Shown here: positions 17,116 through 26,053 of the stretch, in pieces
Numbering within the stretch: position 1 is the stretch's first letter
How the letters are laid out: each line of letters opens with the position of its first letter
Assembly (NCBI RefSeq): GCF_036227265.1
Contig: NZ_CP109446.1
Location: 7,891,001-7,955,000 of the forward strand
Source: Streptomyces sp. NBC_01476
Lineage (GTDB): Bacteria; Actinomycetota; Actinomycetes; Streptomycetales; Streptomycetaceae
Reading direction: 5' to 3'
DNA length: 64,000 bases
Made by a program: the position numbers and the translations under genes
The notes under the pieces: generated by a model
Told to the model about the DNA's origin: nothing
Seen by the model: the letters and a program-made list of their open reading frames with translations, nothing else
Database searches by the model: none

Positions 17116-18047
17116 TGAGCTTCCTGACCAGGTCGACGGGACCCGCCGGGACATCCGAGGGCACGCTGCCGGACGCCGGGGAGCCGGTGATCGAGATCAG
17201 CGGCGCCCGTACGCACTACGCGACACCGTCGGGCCCGCTGCCGGTACTCGACGGGGTGGACCTGTCGGTCCGCCGCGGTGAGGTGGTGGCCGTCGTCGGC
17301 CCCAGCGGCTGCGGCAAGACCACGATGCTGCGGGTGGTCCAGGGCCTGGCCGCCCTCGACACCGGGCAGGTCACCGTACAGGGCCGCGCGCCCGGCACCC
17401 GCGGCGCCGACGGCCGGACCACCGAGACCGGCTATGTCTTCCAGCAGCCGTCGCTCTTCCCCTGGTGGAGCGTGCGCAAGAACATCGAGTTCGGCCTGCG
17501 GCTGCGTGCCCACGGCGCCCGGCTGAGCACCGCGGAGCGCCGCGAACAGGCCGACCGGCTGCTGGAGATCGTGGGGCTCTCCGGTTTCCACGACTTCCGG
17601 CCGGCCGCCCTGTCCGGCGGTATGCAGCAGCGGGTGAACCTGGCCAGGGCACTGGCGATCGACCCGGCGGTACTGCTGCTGGACGAACCGTTCAGCGCGG
17701 TGGACACCCTCACCCGCGAACGGCTGCAACGGGTGCTCTCCCGGACCCTGCACGCGCTCGGCACCGCCGCGGTCATCGTCACCCACGACATCCGCGAGGC
17801 GGTCTTCCTCGGTGACCGCGTGGCGGTGATGAGCGAACGGCCCGGCCGCATCGTCGAGACCTTCACCGTCGACGAACACCGGCCGCGTACCGAGGAGTTC
17901 CAGCACAGCGAGCAGCTCGCCGCGGTCAGTTCCCGGATCTACCAGCGGCTCAAGGAGAGCGACGACCGCGCGCACGCCTCCGAGACCGCCCCGCGCCCGG
18001 CCGGCCCCGGCGCCGACCCGACCCCTGAGAAGAGAAAAGCCCGATGA
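17115..18047 (+). CDS. ABC transporter ATP-binding protein, sulfonate/nitrate/taurine type
   Basis: This 310-residue ATPase has Walker A GPSGCGKTT (62-70), a Q-loop in FQQPSLFPWWSVRKN, signature LSGGMQQR, Walker B LLLLDEP and switch His in VTHDIREAVFLGDR. These features are typical of SsuB/TauB/NrtD ATPases. It begins within the permease stop (TGATG) and its own stop overlaps the lipoprotein gene. The last 40 residues are a charged extension beyond the usual family length. Confidence 0.88.
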   Translation: MSFLTRSTGPAGTSEGTLPDAGEPVIEISGARTHYATPSGPLPVLDGVDLSVRRGEVVAVVGPSGCGKTTMLRVVQGLAALDTGQVTVQGRAPGTRGADGRTTETGYVFQQPSLFPWWSVRKNIEFGLRLRAHGARLSTAERREQADRLLEIVGLSGFHDFRPAALSGGMQQRVNLARALAIDPAVLLLDEPFSAVDTLTRERLQRVLSRTLHALGTAAVIVTHDIREAVFLGDRVAVMSERPGRIVETFTVDEHRPRTEEFQHSEQLAAVSSRIYQRLKESDDRAHASETAPRPAGPGADPTPEKRKAR

Positions 18048-19189
18048 GACGCCCGATCAGACGCCCGATGAGACAGCGACAGATCCCGCCGCGCCGCGCG
18101 GTCACCGGCCGCAGGACCGGCGCAGGCACCCTCGTGGTCGCGCTGGCGGCCGTGCTCGCCGCGGTGCTCACGGCCTGCGGTTCGGACTCCGGCTCCGGCT
18201 CCGGCTCGGCATCGGACGCCGGCAGCGGCTCGACGACCCGGCTGACCGTGCCCACCGGATCGGTGTCGGCCTCCCAAGGCGCCTTCCAGTACACCGTCAG
18301 CAAGGGCTTCTTCAGCAAGAACGGCCTGTCGGTGACGACGCCGCTCTCCGCCGAGGGGCAGCTCAAGGCGGCGTTCGTGGCGGGCTCGGTGCAGTTCGAC
18401 CAGCTGGCCGGCGGCGACGTGCTCGACCTCTACGCCAAGCACGTCGGTGTCAAGGTCATCGGCTGTGTCGCTCAGAACACCGGCTACTACCTGTACGCCC
18501 GCAAGGGCACCGCGTCGGTGGCGGCACTGGCCGGCAAGAAGGTCGGCGTCCCGTCGCTCGGCGGCGCGCCGCAGGTGGCGATGGAGTCCTACCTGGCGAG
18601 CAAGGGCCTCGCGGCCGACGCGGTGAAGTTCGTGCCGCTCGGCTCGATCCCCAATGTGCTGACCGCGCTCACCAGCGGGAAGATCGACAGCGGACTGCTC
18701 TCCACCCCCTTCAACTTCCGCGCCGACAAGGCGGGTCTGCCCAACCTGGGCTACGCCACCGGGCCGCCCACCCCCTACCTGGTGAACGCCTCCTGGGCGA
18801 AGAAGAACCCCACCACGGTCACCGCGATCCTCAAGAGCCTGGGCGAGGGCATCTGGTCGTACCAGACCCACAAGGACGACGCCGTCCAGTCGCTGGGCAA
18901 GTTCCTCGGCCTCGACCCCTCCGACCCGGCGGACAAGGCGACGCTGAGCAAGAGCTTCGACGCCTACCTGCCGCCGATCCAGGCCCCGCCCGGCCGGTGC
19001 TCCGCCGACTACTTCACGCCCTACGTGAAGTACCAGCCGGCCGGCCAGCAGCAGGCGCTGCAGAACCTCGCCCCGCTGATCGACAACTCCTACATCGACT
19101 CCCTCGACAAGCAGGGCTTCTACCAGGGCCTTGAGAAGACCTACGGACCCCTGCCCAACAAGACCACCATCGCGCACGTCCTGCGCTGA
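18044..19189 (+). CDS. ABC transporter substrate-binding lipoprotein, NMT1/SsuA-like
   Basis: This 381-residue binding protein has an Arg-rich start with a near-repeat (RRPIRRPMRQRQ, encoded by a tandem of about 15 bases), a hydrophobic segment and a lipobox LTAC near residue 45, followed by a Ser/Gly linker. The mature domain has the NMT1/THI5-like fold (KGFFSKNGLSV; LAGKKVGVPSLGG). It is the binding subunit of the 16309-18047 transporter. The alternative ATG nine codons later would give a more ordinary signal-peptide n-region. Confidence 0.85.
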   Translation: MRRPIRRPMRQRQIPPRRAVTGRRTGAGTLVVALAAVLAAVLTACGSDSGSGSGSASDAGSGSTTRLTVPTGSVSASQGAFQYTVSKGFFSKNGLSVTTPLSAEGQLKAAFVAGSVQFDQLAGGDVLDLYAKHVGVKVIGCVAQNTGYYLYARKGTASVAALAGKKVGVPSLGGAPQVAMESYLASKGLAADAVKFVPLGSIPNVLTALTSGKIDSGLLSTPFNFRADKAGLPNLGYATGPPTPYLVNASWAKKNPTTVTAILKSLGEGIWSYQTHKDDAVQSLGKFLGLDPSDPADKATLSKSFDAYLPPIQAPPGRCSADYFTPYVKYQPAGQQQALQNLAPLIDNSYIDSLDKQGFYQGLEKTYGPLPNKTTIAHVLR

Positions 19190-19276
19190 TCCGGCACCAC
19201 CCGCGGCCGGCCGGCCGCGGCCACCCGGCAACGCGCCGGACCCCATCATGAGCACCTACGCAGAAGGGCCGTCACC

Positions 19277-20179
19277 ATGGCACTGAAGAAACTCGTCAGC
19301 GAGACGTCGAGCCCCATCTTCTCCCTCCCCTACTTCGTCGCCCGCGACGAGGGCTACTTCGCGGAGGAGGGGCTGGAGGTCGACCTGGTCCGCAAGGGCC
19401 AGCGGGAAGCGGTCATCAAGCCCGTCGAGGACCACCACCTGATCTCCGCGTTCACCACCAAGTCCTCCTTCGAGGAGGGCGAGGCGTCGCTCTACCGCGC
19501 CTGCGAGTGGGGGCAGATCCGCCGCTCGTACGACAGCGGCCGCGGCGGCCAGGTCGTCAGCAAGCGCGCCGCCATCGGCAGCCAGGCGATCTACGTCCGG
19601 CCCGACGACCCGGCCAACCATCCGCAGGACCTCGCCAACCGGTCGGTTGCGGTGAACTTCCACCACGGCTCGCACTACATCGGCATCCAGACGCTGGAGG
19701 GTTTCCTGCGGAAGGAGGAGATCAACGTCGTCCACATCGGCGGTCCCCGGGAGCGCTTCGAGGCGCTGCGCGACGGCAAGGTGGAGGCGGCCGCGGTCAT
19801 GGAGCCGTGGATCACGGTGGCCGAGAAGCTCGGCTACAAGCTGATCGCCGAGGCCTTCTACGTCGGCGCCGAGATCGCCGACCCGAACCTCGACCCGGAG
19901 ACCTTCACCGCGATCCAGCGTGCCGTGATCAAGGCGGTGCACAAGATCAACGAGGACCCGAAGCCGTACCTGCACTACCTCATCGCCGATGTCCCCGAGG
20001 ACATCGTCCACCTCGACCCGGCCGACTTCCGCCGGGACCGGCTCCGCTACGCCGAGCCGGCGCCGTACCCGGCCGAGGAGTTCCAGCGGACCTACGACTG
20101 GATGGTCGCCTGGGACCTGATCCCGGAGGACGCCGACTTCACCCAGATCGTCGACAACCGCCTCCAGCTGGCGCTCTGA
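19277..20179 (+). CDS. Substrate-binding-fold protein without a signal peptide (NMT1/DszB-like fold)
   Basis: This 300-residue protein resembles the NMT1/SsuA binding fold (SLPYFVARDEGYFAEEGLEVDLV; LANRSVAVNFHHGSHYIG) but starts directly with MALKKLVSETS and has neither signal peptide nor lipobox, so it should be cytoplasmic. DszB sulfinate desulfinase has the same fold and is also cytosolic, but the catalytic Cys expected near residue 27 is absent (Ser/Phe there). It could be a ligand sensor or a non-DszB enzyme. It follows the lipoprotein gene by 87 bases and ends the operon at a strong hairpin. Confidence 0.7.
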   Translation: MALKKLVSETSSPIFSLPYFVARDEGYFAEEGLEVDLVRKGQREAVIKPVEDHHLISAFTTKSSFEEGEASLYRACEWGQIRRSYDSGRGGQVVSKRAAIGSQAIYVRPDDPANHPQDLANRSVAVNFHHGSHYIGIQTLEGFLRKEEINVVHIGGPRERFEALRDGKVEAAAVMEPWITVAEKLGYKLIAEAFYVGAEIADPNLDPETFTAIQRAVIKAVHKINEDPKPYLHYLIADVPEDIVHLDPADFRRDRLRYAEPAPYPAEEFQRTYDWMVAWDLIPEDADFTQIVDNRLQLAL

Positions 20180-20190
20180 CCGCACCCTCC

Positions 20191-20228
20191 CCGGGCCGCC
20201 CGTTGTCACCCGACGACGGGCGGCCCGG
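20191..20228. terminator. Strong hairpin between convergent genes
   Basis: A perfect 13-bp stem (CCGGGCCGCCCGT paired with ACGGGCGGCCCGG) with a 12-base loop lies 11 bases after the stop at 20179 and just before the convergent SDR stop at 20233. It probably terminates transcription from both sides. Confidence 0.75.
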
Positions 20229-20232
20229 CGCC

Positions 20233-20991
20233 TCACAGCTTGTGGCCGCCGGACACCTCGATGTTCTGCCCCGTGATCCAGCGGCCCTCCTCCGAGAGGA
20301 GCATGGCGACGACCATGCCGATGTCCTCGGCCTCGCCGACCCGGCCGAGCGCGGTCGCCGCCGCGATCGGGCCGATCACCTCCGGGTACTTCGAGAACGC
20401 GTCATCGCCGAGCCGGGTGCGCGTCGGCCCGGGCGCGATCGAGTTCACCCGGATACCGCGGGTGCTGAACTCCTTGGCCATGTACCGGGTGAGCACCTGC
20501 AGACCGCCCTTCGCCGAGGCGTAGGCCGAGTAACCGGGTTCGACGCCGGTGACCAGCGCGCTGCTGCTGGTCGTATTGACGATGGCGCCATTGTCCGCCA
20601 GCAGCGGCAGCAGGGTCTGGGTGAGGAAGAACGGCCCCTTGAGGATGACCCGCATGAACTCGTCGAAGAGCTCCTCGCTGGTGTCCTCGAACATCGACAT
20701 CCGGCCGAAGCCGGCGTTGTTCACCAGTGAGGTGAAGTGCGTGGCGCCCCAGGTCTCGTCGAGCGCCCGCGTCACCTCCTGCCTGAACGCGGGAAAGGTG
20801 TGGCTGAGGCCGACATCCAGCGGGAGGGCGACGGCCTTGCCGCCGAGCTCCTCGATCTCGGCGACGGTCCGCAGACCGCCTTCCTTGTTCCTGCCGTAGG
20901 TGAGGATGACACCGAAGCCGCGCTTGGCCAGTTCGATGGCCGCGCCCTGACCGATGCCCGAGCTGGCGCCGGTGACGATTGCGATGGACAT
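20233..20991 (-). CDS. SDR-family oxidoreductase
   Basis: This 252-residue classical short-chain dehydrogenase has the cofactor motif TGASSGIG (about 8-15), NNAG, the catalytic Ser in TTSSSALVTG, YSAYASAKGG (Tyr/Lys pair) and the C-terminal RWITGQNIEVSGGHKL. It resembles 3-oxoacyl-ACP-reductase-like SDRs. ATG at 20991 has GAGAGG upstream. It is divergent from an AraC-type regulator across about 196 bases, an arrangement that suggests that regulator controls it. Confidence 0.88.
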   Translation of the reverse strand: MSIAIVTGASSGIGQGAAIELAKRGFGVILTYGRNKEGGLRTVAEIEELGGKAVALPLDVGLSHTFPAFRQEVTRALDETWGATHFTSLVNNAGFGRMSMFEDTSEELFDEFMRVILKGPFFLTQTLLPLLADNGAIVNTTSSSALVTGVEPGYSAYASAKGGLQVLTRYMAKEFSTRGIRVNSIAPGPTRTRLGDDAFSKYPEVIGPIAAATALGRVGEAEDIGMVVAMLLSEEGRWITGQNIEVSGGHKL

Positions 20992-21187
20992 GGAGTACCT
21001 CTCATCGGGATGGACGCGCCGCCGTCCGCCGGTTCTCCGGCCTGTCGATCGCAGCGGCGCCACTCCTCAAGCCAAGCAGCGCCGACCCGTGAAGCCGTAG
21101 GTCATTCCTGTCGGTGTCTTGCACGATCCTGCTTTTCACGCCAGTGGCCCAGTGAGCGCCACGGCCGGCCTGTGTTTGAATCGGGTC

Positions 21188-22075
21188 ATGCCCCTGGACG
21201 AGTTGCGAGCGCTCATCGCCCGGCACGCGCGCGAGGGCGAGACCACGGCCATCGACGGCGTACTGGTCTCGATCACGCGGGAGCCGGCCGCGCCGAGCGT
21301 GTCCACCTCCGGCACGGTGATGGCGCTCATCGCGCAGGGCGCCAAGCGCCTGGTGCTCGGCGACCGGGTCCACGACTACCGCGCCGGGCAGTATCTCGTG
21401 GCGTCCGTCGACCTCCCCGTCACCGGCCAGTACACCGAGGCCGGCCCCGAGGAGCCCGCTCTCGGCTTCGGCCTCACGCTGCGCCCGTCCGCCATCGCCG
21501 ACCTGCTGCTCGACCCGGCCGCGGGTGACTTCCCCCGTGGCAACCGCGGGGCGGCGGCCCCGCCGGGCATGACGGTCAGCGACGCCTCCTTCGAGCTCAT
21601 CGACGCCGCCGTGCGCATGCTGCGGCTGCTCGACCGGCCGCGTGACCTGCCGCTGTTCGCGCCGATGATCGAACGCGAGATCCTCTGGCTGCTGATCACC
21701 GGCGAACAGGGCGCGACCGTCCGCCAGCTCGGCCTCGCGGACAGCAGCCTCAATCACGTCAACCGGGCCGTGCGCTGGATCCGGGACCACTACCCCGAGG
21801 TGATCCGCGTCGAGGACCTGGCCCGGCTGTCCCGGATGAGCACGTCCGCCTTCCACCGCAGCTTCCAGGCGGTCACCGCGATGAGCCCGATCCAGTTCCA
21901 GAAGCAGATCCGCCTGCACGAGGCCCGCCTGCTCCTCGTCACGCGCCCCGACGACATCGCCGGGGTCGGCTACGCGGTGGGGTACGACAGCCCCTCGCAG
22001 TTCAGCCGCGAATACCGCCGGCACTTCGGCACGCCGCCCAGTCAGGATGCGACGCGGCTGCGGACCTCGATCTGA
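21188..22075 (+). CDS. AraC-family transcriptional regulator
   Basis: This 295-residue regulator has an AraC_N-type cupin domain (about 15-170) and a C-terminal pair of helix-turn-helices (IRVEDLARLSRMSTSAFHRSFQAVTAMSPIQFQKQIRLHEARLLL, then VGYAVGYDSPSQFSREYRRHFG). The ATG at 21188 fits the family start. The divergent SDR gene is its likely target, as is common for AraC_N proteins next to oxidoreductases. Confidence 0.88.
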   Translation: MPLDELRALIARHAREGETTAIDGVLVSITREPAAPSVSTSGTVMALIAQGAKRLVLGDRVHDYRAGQYLVASVDLPVTGQYTEAGPEEPALGFGLTLRPSAIADLLLDPAAGDFPRGNRGAAAPPGMTVSDASFELIDAAVRMLRLLDRPRDLPLFAPMIEREILWLLITGEQGATVRQLGLADSSLNHVNRAVRWIRDHYPEVIRVEDLARLSRMSTSAFHRSFQAVTAMSPIQFQKQIRLHEARLLLVTRPDDIAGVGYAVGYDSPSQFSREYRRHFGTPPSQDATRLRTSI

Positions 22076-22349
22076 GGCCGCGGGGCCGGAGGCTGCCCTT
22101 CGCCGGCGGCCCGTGCCCCGTACCCCGCGGCCCGTGCCCGTTCCCGCGGCCTGCTTCCACGGCCCGGACAGGGCAGGGCAGTGAACCGTCGGCCTCGTCC
22201 ACAACTGGCGCGCGGCCCCGGGGACCGAGGGCCAGGTCCAGGACTCCGAGGTCGCCATGTACGGAGCCGTCGCGCAACTCCCCTGACCCACCCTCCACCG
22301 GGCCTTGCTCCCCCCGGCGACCCGGCCCCGGGGCGGCTCCGCGGAACCC

Positions 22350-23264
22350 TCAGGGGCGGAGATACTTCCCGGCCCACTCCTCGAAGGTGGTGAGGGGGAT
22401 GCCGAGGGCCCGCGCGTACTCGGGGCGGGCGGGCTGGCCGGCGACGTTCATCCACTCGTGAGAGGCGCCGGCCGGGGTCATGCCGGCGGCGTTGGCCTCG
22501 TCCAGAGTCATGTCGGGCGCGGTGAGTTCGGTCCCCAGGGCGCGGGAGAGGGTCGCGGCGATGTCGGTCATCGACAGGTAGTCGCCCGCCAGCTCCAGTT
22601 CGACCCGGTCGAACCGCTCGGGTGCGGCGATGGCGGCCGCGGCCGCCGTGCCGATGTCGTCGACCGCGACGAGGGACAGCTCGGTCCCGGGCCTGAGGAT
22701 GCTCACCAGGCCGCCTTCGACCCCGCGGGGCAGCAGAAACGCCTCGGAGGGCAGGAAGTTCTCCATGAAGGTGCCCGGCTTGATGAGCGTCCAGTGTGCG
22801 AAGCCCGCCGCACGGACGCGGTCCTGGATCCCGGCCTTGGTGCTGAAGTAGGGCTCCATCGCCGCCCAGCGGCCTTCCGCCCAGCCGGGCGCCTCGGTGT
22901 GCTGCCCGGCGCCGGTGACGGACGTGTGCACGAACTGCGGCACGCCGGCGGCCCGCGCGCCCTCGATCAGGTTGACGGCCTGGGTCAACTCGCCTTCGAA
23001 AACACGCCCGTTCATGTCGGGCATCTGCACCGAGAAGACGGCGCGAACCCCTTCGGCGGCCCGGATCACACTGGCGCGGTCGTAGAGGTCGCCGGTGACC
23101 AGCTCGGCGCCGAGCGCTTCGACCGCCTTCGCCCGGTCGGTCGCCGGGTCGCGGACCAGCGCCCGTACGGGAATGCCTCTCGCGAGCAGGGCGCGTGCGG
23201 TGGCGCCGCCCTGCCGGCCGGTGGCGCCGGTGACCAGGACGGGTGCGGGGGATTCTGACGTCAT
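22350..23264 (-). CDS. NmrA-like NAD(P)-binding oxidoreductase
   Basis: This 304-residue atypical SDR of the NmrA/azoreductase-like group has the glycine motif TGATGRQGG near the N-terminus, VRALVRDP for the adenosine phosphate, and the TSVTGAGQHTEAPGW region in place of the usual YxxxK active site. It diverges from a TetR gene; the shared intergenic region holds a palindrome that overlaps its promoter. Start at 23264 fits MTSESPAPVLVTGATG. The 274 bases between its stop and the AraC gene hold GC-rich repeats only. Confidence 0.82.
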   Translation of the reverse strand: MTSESPAPVLVTGATGRQGGATARALLARGIPVRALVRDPATDRAKAVEALGAELVTGDLYDRASVIRAAEGVRAVFSVQMPDMNGRVFEGELTQAVNLIEGARAAGVPQFVHTSVTGAGQHTEAPGWAEGRWAAMEPYFSTKAGIQDRVRAAGFAHWTLIKPGTFMENFLPSEAFLLPRGVEGGLVSILRPGTELSLVAVDDIGTAAAAAIAAPERFDRVELELAGDYLSMTDIAATLSRALGTELTAPDMTLDEANAAGMTPAGASHEWMNVAGQPARPEYARALGIPLTTFEEWAGKYLRP

Positions 23265-23291
23265 AGTGATCCTCGGGTGGTGGCACGCAGC

Positions 23292-23348
23292 TAAGTGGCG
23301 GGGCCCGCCACTTACCTTCCGGTACGATACGGAGGGCCCCGCCACTTA
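23292..23348. promoter_or_regulatory. Palindromic operator between the NmrA-like and TetR genes
   Basis: TAAGTGGCGGG (23292-23302) and its exact complement CCCGCCACTTA (23304-23314) form a 23-bp palindrome. A further GGGCCCCGCCACTTAG (about 23333-23348) repeats the half-site. Between them lies TACGAT, a possible -10. Two sites bracketing the promoters of divergent genes fit autorepression and repression of the oxidoreductase by the adjacent TetR protein. Confidence 0.65.
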
Positions 23349-23368
23349 GCAAGCTCGGAGATGACGCC

Positions 23369-23929
23369 ATGACCGCCCAGCGCGTGGATGCCCGGCGCAA
23401 CTACGCCCGGATCCTCGCTGTCGCGGAGGAGGAGGTCGCCGCGCACGGCGCCGACGCCTCCCTGGAAAAGATCGCCCGCACCGCGGGAGTCGGCTCGGCC
23501 ACCGTGCGCCGGCACTTCCCCAGCCGGCGCGCCCTGCTGGAGGCGGTGTTCAGCGAGCGGATCGAGGCGCTGGGCGTCCGCGCGGTGGAACTGGCCGGCG
23601 CGGCCGACGCGCGGGCCGCGCTACTGGACTGGCTGGGCGCGCTCACCACGTACGCCGCCTCCGCACGGGGCATGGCTGACGCGCTGCTCCAGGACGGGAT
23701 CACCGACCCGGAGCATGTGAACGCCTGCTCGGTGAAGCTCACCGACGCGGTCGACCCGCTGCTGCACCGGGCCGCGGAGGCCGGCGCCGTACCGCCGGGC
23801 GTGACCTCAGCGGATCTGCTCGCGCTGGTCACGGGCATCGTCCTCGCCACGGAACACCACCCGGACCCCAACGCCGAGGCACACCGGCTGCTCGGCCTGG
23901 CGGTGGAGGGCGTCAGCCCTCCGAGGTGA
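23369..23929 (+). CDS. TetR-family transcriptional regulator
   Basis: This 186-residue repressor has an N-terminal helix-turn-helix (about 10-55; LEKIARTAGVGSATVRRHFPSRRALLEAVF) and an all-helical ligand domain. It is divergent from the NmrA-like gene, with a palindromic operator between them, so local autoregulation is likely. Confidence 0.88.
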   Translation: MTAQRVDARRNYARILAVAEEEVAAHGADASLEKIARTAGVGSATVRRHFPSRRALLEAVFSERIEALGVRAVELAGAADARAALLDWLGALTTYAASARGMADALLQDGITDPEHVNACSVKLTDAVDPLLHRAAEAGAVPPGVTSADLLALVTGIVLATEHHPDPNAEAHRLLGLAVEGVSPPR

Positions 23930-24143
23930 CGGTCCCCTTACGGGCCCGCACCGCTCGCAGGTCAGCACCGCGTACGGACCTCAGCCGCCTGCAGTCCCGC
24001 GCCCGCGCCGGTGCCAGAACCGGGGGGCCGCGCCCAGGGCGTGCTGAGAAGTAGCGCCGTCCGCCCGCAGGGCGGGGGTTACGGCGTTCGGTGCGGGCGT
24101 GGGTGTCGGGCGCCTGAGCCGGACGGGGCTTCTCAAACACCCG

Positions 24144-24659
24144 CTAGACGCGGGTGCCGGTCACCTTCGTCAGGAAGCCGTCGAGATTCCGCAGCGTGCG
24201 GGCGATCTGCTCGTCCAGGGTGAGGGTCTCCTCCAGGCGCTTGGCCAGCGCCGAGGTCTTCCTGCCGCGGACGTAGAGGGAGCACGCCAGATCCGCGCAC
24301 ATGTAGAGAGCCACCGTGTTGCCCTGCCGTCCGGCCGCGCCGGCCAGCGGCGCGGCCAGCAGGTCGACACCGCCGCCCGAGTGCCCGGTCAGGCAGAGCG
24401 AGCACAGACTGCTGCGCAGCAGATTCCGGCGTGCCCCGGGCGCGATCCGCAGGGTGATCCCGACCGGTTCAGCGCCGTCGGCGCCGCCCGGCCGGACCAG
24501 GTAGGCGCGGTCCGGGGCGCCCGGATCCCGCCAGCCCAGGTAGTCCAGGTCGGCCCACGGCAGGTCCCCGAGGTCCCGGGGCAGACTGATCCGCTTCGCC
24601 TCGCCCTTCGAGCAGTTGACGAACGAGCCGCGGATCTGCGCTTCACCGAGGGGGTCCAT
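24144..24659 (-). CDS. FBP-type zinc-finger protein (EF-G-binding protein family)
   Basis: This 171-residue protein matches the FBP/FusB-like family. The N-terminal segment IRGSFVNCSKGEAKRISLPRDL and the core DLDYLGWRDPGAPDRAYLV lead to a four-Cys treble-clef site at Cys86, Cys89, Cys121 and Cys126. In staphylococci FusB/FusC bind EF-G and release it from fusidic-acid-stalled ribosomes; the actinobacterial role is not established. A stretch of about 210 bases between this gene and the TetR gene at 23929 shows nothing coding. Confidence 0.75.
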   Translation of the reverse strand: MDPLGEAQIRGSFVNCSKGEAKRISLPRDLGDLPWADLDYLGWRDPGAPDRAYLVRPGGADGAEPVGITLRIAPGARRNLLRSSLCSLCLTGHSGGGVDLLAAPLAGAAGRQGNTVALYMCADLACSLYVRGRKTSALAKRLEETLTLDEQIARTLRNLDGFLTKVTGTRV

Positions 24660-24738
24660 GGGCGTGAAGCTAACAGCGTGACCGGTCGGTGTCGCGCCAT
24701 TTTCGGCCCGCCCGGCCCGCCCGGCCAGGCCCGTGGTG

Positions 24739-24954
24739 GTGGCGGTGGCACGGGACGCGTTCGCCGCTGACGGGCTGGACCTGCCGGTGCGGGAGATCGC
24801 CCGGCGCGCGGGCGTGGCTGTCGCCACCGTCCGCCAGCGCTTTCCGTCGGGTCAGGATCTGTTCTCCGCTGTGCTCTCCGCCGTGCTCGCCGCGCAGGCC
24901 CGGCAGTGGGGGGCGGAGATGCGGGCCGCACTCGCCGACCCGGACCCCCGGCGG
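24739..24954 (+). pseudogene. Truncated duplicate of a TetR gene N-terminus
   Basis: This 216-base stretch repeats 26123-26326 with about 11 mismatches and one 12-base insertion (a tandem copy of GTGCTCTCCGCC). It encodes only the helix-turn-helix half (AFAADGLDLPVREIARRAGV...). The recognition segment is altered (VRQRFPSGQDL instead of VYRHFPSRQDL), and the frame then runs into unrelated sequence. No start codon in a good context was found. It is a decayed partial copy of the intact gene at 26054. Confidence 0.75.
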
Positions 24955-24998
24955 AAGGCGCCCTTCACCGCCGCCCCGGGACGCGGGACCGTGACTCG

Positions 24999-25973
24999 TC
25001 AAACCGGCGCACCCGGCGCCTGCTCCCGGTGGTCGCCCGGTGGGGCAGAAACGGTCAGCGCGACCTTGCCCCGCCGCGGCTCATGCGCCGCGAACGCGTG
25101 CGCCTGGGCCGCCTCGGCGAGGGGGAACACCTTCTGCAACGGAAGCCGGAAGCGCCCCTGTTCGAAGAGTGCCGCCGCGACAGCGAGTCCGTGGCGGCCG
25201 TGCGGCTGGCCCCCGAGATCGCCGAGCGAGAGGCGGACCCCGAGTTCCGGGCCGGTGAAGTCCGCGATCGTGACGACGGACGCCGCCGAGCCGGTGATCC
25301 CGACGAGTTCGCGGAGCCCGCCGGCCCCCGCGAGGTCGAGCGCCCGCTCCACCCGCCCGGCGCCCAGCGCGCGGACCCGTGCGGGCAGCCCTTCGCCGTA
25401 GGTGACGGGAACCGCGCCGAGCCGCGCGATGAATTCCCCGCTCTCCGGGCGGCCCGTCCCGATCACCCGAAGACCACGTGCCACCGCCAACTGCACGGCG
25501 ACACTGCCGACGCCACCGGCCGCGCCGTCGATCAGCAGCGTTGTCCCCTCCCGCGCGTCCAGCAGATCGAGCGCCCGGGTCGCCGTCTCGATGCTCGTAC
25601 CGGCGGCGCCGGCCTCCTCCCACGGCATCGCGGCCGGCTTCGCCGCCCAGAACCTCAGGACCGCGAACTGCGCACTCGCGCCGCCGAGGCGTGCGACATC
25701 GACCGCGCCGAACACCTCGTCCCCGACCGCGGCGCCGGTGACCTCAGGACCCACTTCATCGACGACTCCCGCCGCGTCGACCCCCGGGACGTGCGGCAGC
25801 GCGAGCCGCCCGGCCGACGGCGACGTTCCCGCGCGGAGGGAGAGGTCCACCGGGGAGACCCCCGCGGCTCTGACACGGACGCGGACTTCTCCCGGACCCG
25901 CGTGCGGCTCGGGAAACGGCCCGACGCCGAGCACCTCGGGAGGACCGAACCTGTCGAAGTGGGCTGCGAACAT
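24999..25973 (-). CDS. NADP-dependent quinone oxidoreductase-like protein (MDR, zinc-free)
   Basis: This 324-residue medium-chain dehydrogenase/reductase of the quinone-oxidoreductase branch has a GroES-like N-terminal domain (FGPPEVLGVGPFPEPHAGPGEVRV) and the nucleotide-binding motif GAAGGVGSVAVQLA. Structural zinc cysteines are absent. ATG at 25973 has GAGAGGTG upstream. It lies between a TetR gene (divergent, 26054) and a truncated second copy of that TetR gene, so repression by the intact TetR protein is likely. Confidence 0.85.
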   Translation of the reverse strand: MFAAHFDRFGPPEVLGVGPFPEPHAGPGEVRVRVRAAGVSPVDLSLRAGTSPSAGRLALPHVPGVDAAGVVDEVGPEVTGAAVGDEVFGAVDVARLGGASAQFAVLRFWAAKPAAMPWEEAGAAGTSIETATRALDLLDAREGTTLLIDGAAGGVGSVAVQLAVARGLRVIGTGRPESGEFIARLGAVPVTYGEGLPARVRALGAGRVERALDLAGAGGLRELVGITGSAASVVTIADFTGPELGVRLSLGDLGGQPHGRHGLAVAAALFEQGRFRLPLQKVFPLAEAAQAHAFAAHEPRRGKVALTVSAPPGDHREQAPGAPV

Positions 25974-26053
25974 GATCACCTCTCTGAACCGGACACCTTG
26001 ATCGCGCACTACCGTAGAAGCGGAAGCGGAGGTTTCCTCCGGACAGCCGCGAA

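Noticed and set aside
19277..20179. Assignment as DszB sulfinate desulfinase
   Set aside because: The fold is similar and it is cytosolic, but the catalytic Cys near residue 27 is absent and overall similarity is to transporter binding proteins.
24000..24140. GC-rich hairpins between the TetR and FBP genes as an IS200/IS605 relic
   Set aside because: The sequence has small stem-loops but no recognisable transposase fragment or conserved end motif; ordinary intergenic sequence or a terminator is simpler.
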